Of a DNA stretch of 64,000 nt, positions 57,401 to 64,000 are shown in pieces; position 1 is the first letter of the stretch, and the number at the start of each line of letters is the position of its first letter. The translations under genes and the position numbers were made by a program. The notes beneath the pieces are model-generated. The model saw only the letters and a list, made by a program, of their open reading frames with translations. It ran no database searches and was not told the origin of the DNA. Source of the DNA: Antedon mediterranea (lineage: Eukaryota > Echinodermata > Crinoidea > Comatulida > Antedonidae); contig NC_092677.1 of NCBI RefSeq assembly GCF_964355755.1, forward strand, positions 5,833,001-5,897,000. Direction: 5' to 3'.

Positions 57401-60400
57401 TGTATATATAATTATAATGTAGACATTTTTTTTATTTCTAAATATATTCATGTGAAAAAGGGTGGTGTTTTCAAGCTGGACAGAAAAGTGACTCTATATA
57501 CCGTAAACTTTAAAGACATGCACTCTCCAGAAAAACCTTGCTTTCATAGTTTAAAAAAATCCCATATGGAACCACAAAGAAATGTTTGATATGATTGTGC
57601 GACACCTACATCCTTTCCAATTCAAGCCAGATTGCCAAATCAAAGCTTGGTTCCCACTAGGACACAACACAAGGACGAAAACGCAATGCAAACTAATTAA
57701 AAAACAAGAGTCATTTGAATAATATATTGTTTGTGATTGGTAAAACTACTTGCATTGCTCTTACGTATTTGTGTTGCGTCCTAGTGGGAACCAAGCTTAA
57801 GACGCTTGTATGAGAAATATTGAAATATATATTTATACTGGGTAACCTCTTCAGTCAAAGACTGGTCTCCCAGAGGGCCCAGTTGGTGATCAGTGGCTGT
57901 GATATACTAATACACCGGGGTAACCCCCTACTCGTCTCGAAAGATGTACTAGGTTCTTTAAAGTGCACACGAGCTAGATATGTACACTGGACCTACGGTT
58001 TATAGTCCTTATCCGAGAAGACTTGTTCTACCACCAGAACCATGGAGTGAGTGAGCCTCGAACCCATGCCGATGTTATGGCTACGTAATTACGGTTCCAC
58101 TGTCTTAACCGCTCGGCCACTCACTCACTATGAGGCGGTGGTTCAAGGTTTATAGTCATTTTTAGGATGGATTTTATATGCTATTTAGAATAATTTCAAA
58201 TCATCTGTCTGTTTAGTACGAATAAGCTTGGTGGCTAATGTGCTTGCCTTCCCATACCAAGGTCCGTGGTTCAACCCAGACCTAGTACCAGGATTGTAAA
58301 CTCACAACTCTTTTAACTCCTCCATTCCCTAAAGCCTCAAATAAAGATTTAGGTTATAAGCATGAACAAATTATAAAATAATTTATCCATCCTGTAATTG
58401 GTTAGTTACTCGCTGTTGGATGCATATTAAAATTAAAATGAATCAAATTAATATCGGTACTGTTGTTTGCTGCCGAACCTGCCAGATCATTCTGAATTTC
58501 TGTTTCAACATAAATCGTCTTTAGCAAATCAACTTCTGTATGTATCAAATTATTTTAGCTGTTACAGTGCAGTTAGCAATAATGCTGCTTCATAATTACA
58601 TCCACATTCCCACTGGACACATTAGTTTACCACATTTATATGATTGATTTTGCTTTTAGCTAGTTGCCATTCAAGTTAATTAACAGATAGTACACGTGAA
58701 CTACAAAGTTTCAAACTATAGTGGGCGGAGTTCACGGATATTGTGGTCACAAAGGCACGTCCGGATGCATAATTATGTCAGAAGTAGGGATGTATTCTCT
58801 CCTTTTGGTAGCCAAAATAAATGCATTGGTTTAGCTTACAATATTGTCTAGTGTGAATATGACTGAACAAAACTTTGATTTAACCTTTGCTTTGAAATGT
58901 TTTACAATACCATCTGTCATTTTTTATTTGAGTTATTGTATACCGTCTAGATTAATATTACGATTCAGCCACAGAGCTTGCTTTGAAAAATGCGTTGTCA
59001 GCAACTATTTATTAGGAGGGCCTACATCGCAGAGCCGTATATTGAAAGCATTACAACATTTTGATTTTCACATGGTACACTTCCGGCCATCTTTGTGTCC
59101 AACTATTCCTATGTGGAATATGGAGTTGAATGTTGTATAATGTATACCTTTGAAAACAATCCATTTGTTTAAAGGTTTTTTTTTTTTTTTTAAACTAAAT
59201 TATAAGTTACTGCAAACATGATTTTAAACAACACAAAGTACAAATAATGCATTAACTATACAGAATTGCTATGCAAACTAAGCCTGCACACTTAGAGCGC
59301 ACAATATTTTGGACACAGAAAATGTTTCTAATCCATTTCATATACTCTTTAAATATATGGCTCTGCTACTGTACATCATACACCATAGCTCCCTCTATCA
59401 TTTATAAAATTATTCAAACTTCGCTGTAGCTCTAGGAAAAAATCATGCACCTGGATAGGGTGGGCCCCACTTAGCTTCACCTACACATTTAAATAAAATT
59501 TACCTCCTGCTAACATAGCAACCAGTATAACACCGCAAGACCAAAGGTCAGAGGGTTCCGCATGATATTCTTTCTTTTTTAACACTTCGGGCGCTACATA
59601 CGGTGGTGTCCCGCAACACTTTCCCAACAATCTCTCCTTGCCCTGATGACGAAAAACTGTTGCTAGTCCGAAGTCAGAGATTTTTAAGTTATCTAAAATA
59701 AAACATAAATGCTATTACAATGTCTTTCGTTAATTGTTTATTAAAAATAAAAATGCAGTACTGTACTACAAAATAAAAATACTGTATGTAAAATTAGGGA
59801 AAACAAGGCCAACAGCCATTAAGTCGCGTGCTACAATGCATAGTGATACCGGACAGACAGACCGACAGACAGACCGACAGACAGACCGACAGACAGACAG
59901 ACCGACCGACTGACACAGTGAACTATACTGACCGAAATTACTGAACATGTTTAAAAATGTTGAAATGTTTAAAAACATTTATATTTTTTTAATTTACACG
60001 TGCGTAGCCTGTCACTTTCGACGTGCTCGTATAACGTAATTTCGAGTTGAAAAGTAAGTCAATAAAACAGAAATCGGGCAAAAAGAATGCGCAATAACAT
60101 TTAACGCGCAGTGCGCGCGCAAAAATATGCGCACTCATGGAAATTTTGTAAACGCTTAAAATTGCCTGAAATGTACTCTTATTTCATCGAAAATAAATTT
60201 TGAAAATTTTAAGCGCGCGTACGCATGCGTTACATGCGCTACGCGCGCTACGCAAGTAATTGTATTGCCATATGATGATTTATGCCCTGAAATTTATTAG
60301 TACCAAATTTTATTTAATTGTGATTCATGGTTGTTAAGATATGATTACAAACGTGATTTCGTTAAATCGTGCGTAGACCGCGTAATTTTTTATTGCGCAC

Positions 60401-60524
60401 CGTGAAAACATAACCACATCGATTCCTGGCCATAAGGAATATTCTGTGAAAAATTGACTTAGCTAGATTAAACTGATATCAAGATAAGGTCAGAAAGCGA
60501 TAAAACGCATAGTGATACCGGACC

Positions 60525-60563
<39 letters not shown>

Positions 60564-63101
60564 CGACCGACCGACATAGTGAACTATAGAGTCGCTTCCA
60601 CGCAACTAAAAAGACCTCATGAGAATTTCGAGAACACTAATGCATGAATCCCCCGATATTCGGATCATTTTCTGCTCTCCCGAGTTGGGAGGTCTGCTAC
60701 TGGGTGTGTGCCGATACTTACCATGCTCATCTAATAGTAGATTCTCTGGCTTGAGGTCTCTGTGTGTTACACCTTTTTTATGCAAATATTCTACACCAGA
60801 TATGAGTTGTAAAAAATAATTGTGTGCTTGTCTTTGTGGCATTCCTTGATCTGGTTCTAAAAAAAAAAGTACACAATATTTATAATATTAAATCACACTA
60901 TGTTAAATTACTGTTCTAATTTGTCTATTATCTAATAAGTCTATTTCATGATTTTTTTTTGTAGAAGCCAGATTTGGCTTTAATATGCCCTGGTTTAATT
61001 CTTAGTAGCTTTGAAAATGGATGTGTCAACGGTCGTCTGCAGTGAGAAACCACATAAAAACGTGTCATCAAGCAAAAGAGTAAGTAACCATGTCCAAACA
61101 ATTGCACACAATGTATTGACATGACCCAATTTCTAAATGAAGCATCCTTTACTTATTGATGTTTTCTGACCAACCGTCTCATAAAAATGATGCATGATGG
61201 CCCCAAAACACACGGTTGAGATTTGAGACCAAGAGGATAAAGGTTACTTTTAGATTTGCGATGACCAAACTACATCATAATTCATTGTGTGCTTGCGAGG
61301 ATATTGAGACATGTTTCCTCGTTCCCAATCTTAAAGCAGTGTTGATGGTTTCTAGGTCCAGTCGATGACCGATAACAAATCGATTTACCTAGAAAGGTCG
61401 TTGCAAATCGAAACAGAAAAGTGATGTTCCAGTTTCGAGATAGTTACAAACACGGCCTTCTTGAAATTTTAAATCAGTAAAGTAATTTTCCAAATACTAC
61501 TTCTCGAGAGTATACGCTAAATGACACCTGGCAAGGATTTTAGTCTTAAAAATTCCTATTAATGTCCCTCCAAGGTTTGAAATAAAATTCCTAAAAGAGA
61601 TTTATGGTATAAATATGAAATTTCAAATTGCAAATTTGTAGATGCCATGAATATAAATATTTATGTGCCTGCATTCAATGTGTATCAGATAATCTGTTTG
61701 TTTCATTAAAAAAAATAAAAACAAGAAAAGAAATGTTTGCTATTAAAATCTTTCTGTTGATATTTGATTAAAATTTCAGTGGACTGAATTTTTAATAAAC
61801 AAATGTCAATTCTGCAACCTAGTCCCCGGGGTCAGCTATTTAGATAATTTTTTTAATGAATTTTTGTCCGTTATTTATGTACTGTATGTGTGATATTACT
61901 ATTAAATCTCTATCTATCTTCGATCTTATTTATCATGGTTGTCATCAGCGCGACAATAGTAGGCTTTGTTTCAGGAAAGTAGATGATGGAAACAATAAAT
62001 TTAAAAGTTTGCGATGATTGGATTGGTTGGTACGTTAAATTTCTTTTGTCTATCACACCGAAATAAAAGCTTGCCTGCGAACACCCCCAGACTTTTGTGC
62101 TTACCTATCCTATCAAACAATTCTCCACCACTGGCATATTCTAAGAACAGGAACTGCACGTTAGGCTCTTTTCTTTGGCCGTAGAACTGAATTACCCGCT
62201 GATTCGTCAACATGCGATGTATACAAACCTACAGTAGACGTAGAAAAGAAAATTTGCGAGTAAAAATGCATACTTTTTAATGTGCGAATATAAACTAGAG
62301 TTGTACATAAACATCTCACTGTTCTCAGATGAACTCGGCTTATATTTTATATCTTACTTCTTTTATGAGATACAGTAGGTGGTAATTGTCCTAACTGGTA
62401 CAAGGGTTATTAAGTGAACCAGTTTACTGAGGTATAACCCCCTACTTATCTTCAATGATGATGAAATGGATTCATACGGGCAAACTGTGTACACTGGACA
62501 AGGTTTATAGTTATCTAAGAAGATTTGTTCCACCACAAGAGCTAGGAGCAAGTCGACCTTGAATTCATGCCGAAATTGGTGCCTCTTTAGATAGAAAACG
62601 GCACCCCTGCCTTAACCGTTCAGCCATTTGACTCGATTACTCTTTCATTTAAACTAAATTGAATCTTGAACATAGTGTGAGCATGATTAATATGAATGTG
62701 CACATATAGTACATTCTACTTTAAAATAGATTGCCTGATGTGGCGGGGGTGGTCTCCACTGAAAGAAAAACCACTCACAGGATATAATCCATTTCATATA
62801 ATCATCAATGAGTGAGAGTATGTGATTTACTGTACAATCCAATCATCTTGAATTGATGAAAATAAGGTTGATATCCATTAAAAGAACCTCATATTTTGTT
62901 TCACAAAGAGCAAATAAGTCAACAGCCACATCTCTCTTTCCAAAAGAAAAAAAAACTCACACAAGCATTAGATATGATTTATTTCTATTATGTACAGGTA
63001 CCTCTTTTCGAACACTGTCCGCAGCACCTTTTGACTTTGTTAGGTTGATGACCTTGACGGCTACGGCTTCTTGCGTACTGCGATTTACTGCTAGTTTCAC
63101 T
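54409..63101 (-). CDS. CHEK1: Checkpoint kinase 1 (5'-partial)
   Basis: The exons are 63101-63002, 62228-62105, 60856-60722, 59692-59504, 57336-57232, 56572-56474, 56286-56199, 56104-55924, 55751-55620, 55145-55044 and 54501-54409. They are in phase and give 448 aa plus a stop at 54409. The first exon (glycine loop) lies beyond the window, since the first visible exon starts in phase 2 at VKLAVN. The Ser/Thr kinase halts the cycle after DNA damage. Visible motifs are AVAVKVI (catalytic lysine), [36 protein letters not shown] and SDLWSCGV. The linker holds SQ sites at SSSQPS, VSFSQP, LGSQL and GNSQ, matching the ATR target region (human S317 and S345). The C-terminal domain has RMTRFFTK and [15 protein letters not shown]. 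With about 21 missing residues it matches the human length (476). Confidence 0.93.
55375..55610. repeat. 15-bp minisatellite in CHEK1 intron
   Basis: Units like AGCAACTCCATCATG repeat with variation, regular at 15 bp between about 55500 and 55595. It stops next to the donor of the exon ending at 55620. The plus-strand open frame with an SN-rich repeat is just this repeat translated. Scraps lie at 55260-55300 and 56130-56160. Confidence 0.75.
56690..56950 (+). mobile_element. 5S/tRNA-type SINE body (copy 2), CHEK1 intron
   Basis: It shares GTGATGGTGTAAT, ATCGGACT, TTTACTCTCATTGCCTCGTCC, GGATGGGACGTAAAGC and TTGGCACACTATTC with 32112-32360. The 5S head is missing. Confidence 0.65.
57641..57800. 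mobile_element. Foldback element, TTGGTTCCCACTAG family (copy 4), CHEK1 intron
   Basis: It runs from CAAAGCTTGGTTCCCACTAG to CTAGTGGGAACCAAGCTTA with perfect outer arms. The centre is more diverged than in the GBA copies. Confidence 0.7.
57860..58131 (-). mobile_element. tRNA-headed SINE (copy 2), CHEK1 intron
   Basis: On the minus strand the head at 58131-58042 reads TGGCCGAGCGGTTAAGACAG (A box) and GGGTTCGAGGCTCAC (B box), like a Ser/Leu-type tRNA. The body contains AAGTCTTCTCGGATAAGGAC and GTGCACTTTAAAGAACC. It is the best-preserved copy. Confidence 0.7.
58823..58948 (-). pseudogene. Truncated duplicate of a CHEK1 exon and donor
   Basis: It is about nine-tenths identical by eye to 56412-56537. 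It contains 64 of the 99 bases of the exon at 56572-56474 (QIKNDRWY region), the donor (G|GTTAAATC) and flanking intron. The exon's 5' part and acceptor are missing. It lies one intron upstream in the gene, so use as an exon is unlikely. Confidence 0.75.
59810..60609. mobile_element. Long composite GACAGACC-repeat element (copy 4), CHEK1 intron
   Basis: It closely matches 15613-16384 over its whole length, including both ATAGTGATACCGGAC blocks and the GCGC-containing centre. The right microsatellite is expanded with GACA units. It ends TCGCTTCCACGCAACTAAA. Confidence 0.7.
62385..62636 (-). mobile_element. tRNA-headed SINE (copy 3), CHEK1 intron
   Basis: A diverged copy. The minus-strand head reads AAATGGCTGAACGGTTAAGGC and the B box has decayed (ATTCAAGGTCG). 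The body retains GTGTACA and AAATCTTCTTAG. Confidence 0.55.
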
Positions 63102-64000
63102 CTGAAAATAGAAAAGAAATTAAACGTTTAATAGGAAAAAGTGAGCCATCTACTTATCGAAGCTTTGGGTGCTTTTAATTTTAAAGTGTTGTTTTAAAAT
63201 AATTGATTTATTTAAACCACAATTGCAATTTCAATCTGGGCCAACAGAAAGAGGTATACTGTACATATTGTCTACAAAACTTACCATGTTTATTAAATAC
63301 AATTTAAGAAGCCAAGTCATAGGTTTGAACCCAAACCTTACAATCAAGAAACTGACTATAAACACTAAACCAGCTACACCACTCTTCCAATCAATTTTGA
63401 TATTATAATAATATAATAAACAGTCTATAACCTCCCTTTGCCCTGTTTGGGACACAACTATTCGGGGTCCCAAACACTGCTTTAAATACTTATTGTACAG
63501 TACTCTTTTAACAAACAAGGAGTAATATAATTTATACGTTTTAACACTAGGTCAACTGCAATTCAGGGATGTTTTGTTAGGTGTCAATAGGCCTTCTCTA
63601 TATTTCCATTCCATTGTAGCTATCAAATACAGTAGAAACAACATTTAGCCCTTATCAATAATTTCTACATAATGCAACAAATATTTAATATTTCTGAATA
63701 TTGACAAATAAATGTTATTTATTTATTTTTCTCTGTTCTGGGTTGACCAACTAGCATAGGTGTTTAGCACCTGTTTGGTCTTTCCGTGCCTCCTTTTATA
63801 ATTGTTTTGTCTTCTTTATTTATGTATATGGCAGAAATTGAATAAATAAAAAAAAAAAATAAATAAATAAAAGCATAGAGTGGTATTAAACCCTTACAAA
63901 TTAATAAAAAATAAAAATAAAAGTATTATAATTTCCACAAATTTGCTCAATCCTTGATCTTACAGTATATAATTCCTAATGGTAAAATTTAAACTATGCC
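63102..64000. other. CHEK1 intron, no exon recognised
   Basis: No exon matching the expected kinase glycine-loop start was found on the minus strand. The DNA is AT-rich with an A-rich run at about 63840-63870. Confidence 0.5.

Noticed and set aside
58042-58131. Ser/Leu tRNA gene on the minus strand
   Set aside because: The same body follows in other copies, so it is the head of a SINE.

Overview
This is AT-rich, intron-rich animal nuclear DNA. Spliced GBA, GABPA and CHEK1 orthologues, a DIRS-type tyrosine-recombinase retrotransposon, a 5S-rRNA-headed SINE, many foldback elements and a small immunoglobulin receptor cluster suggest an invertebrate deuterostome, most likely an echinoderm. The clade is an inference from style and gene resemblance, not a database match.

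Region 1 (1-24.2 kb, + strand) is a tandem cluster of immunoglobulin receptor genes. At 1-80 is the last exon of one gene (A). At about 650-2215 is the 3' remnant of another gene type. Gene B (5328-16664) has a signal peptide, five Ig exons (V-C-C-V-C), a transmembrane exon and a tail. It is broken by a 5.4-kb DIRS element inside its first V exon and by a one-base frame error in its last Ig exon. Gene C (20123-23820) is intact: signal peptide, V, C, transmembrane segment and tail, 321 aa. All three tails end with one ITIM-like tyrosine motif. A LINE fragment carrying a 181-bp DIRS remnant lies between B and C.

Region 2 (25.97-31.61 kb, - strand) is a complete ten-exon lysosomal glucosylceramidase (GBA, 561 aa). 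Its C-terminus has an unusual hydrophobic extension.

Region 3 (31.6-39.5 kb) has no confident gene. It holds a 5S-headed SINE, long inverted repeats, a diverged tandem duplication, hairpins and two possible minus-strand 5' exons.

Region 4 (39.57-47.12 kb, - strand) is a complete ten-exon GABPA (401 aa; OST, PNT and ETS domains). Region 5 (47.1-54.4 kb) is intergenic. Region 6 (54.41-63.10 kb, - strand) is CHEK1 lacking only its first coding exon, which lies beyond the window.

The introns hold several small mobile families with multiple copies: a foldback family (4 copies), a 21-bp-repeat foldback family (5), a GACAGACC-repeat family (4), two elements that combine long inverted termini with a tRNA-like promoter, a tRNA-headed SINE (3) and a 5S/tRNA SINE (2). 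The tandem Ig paralogues provide matched filled and empty insertion sites for several of them. All exon boundaries were read by eye from splice sites, reading phase and remembered family resemblance. No search was run.
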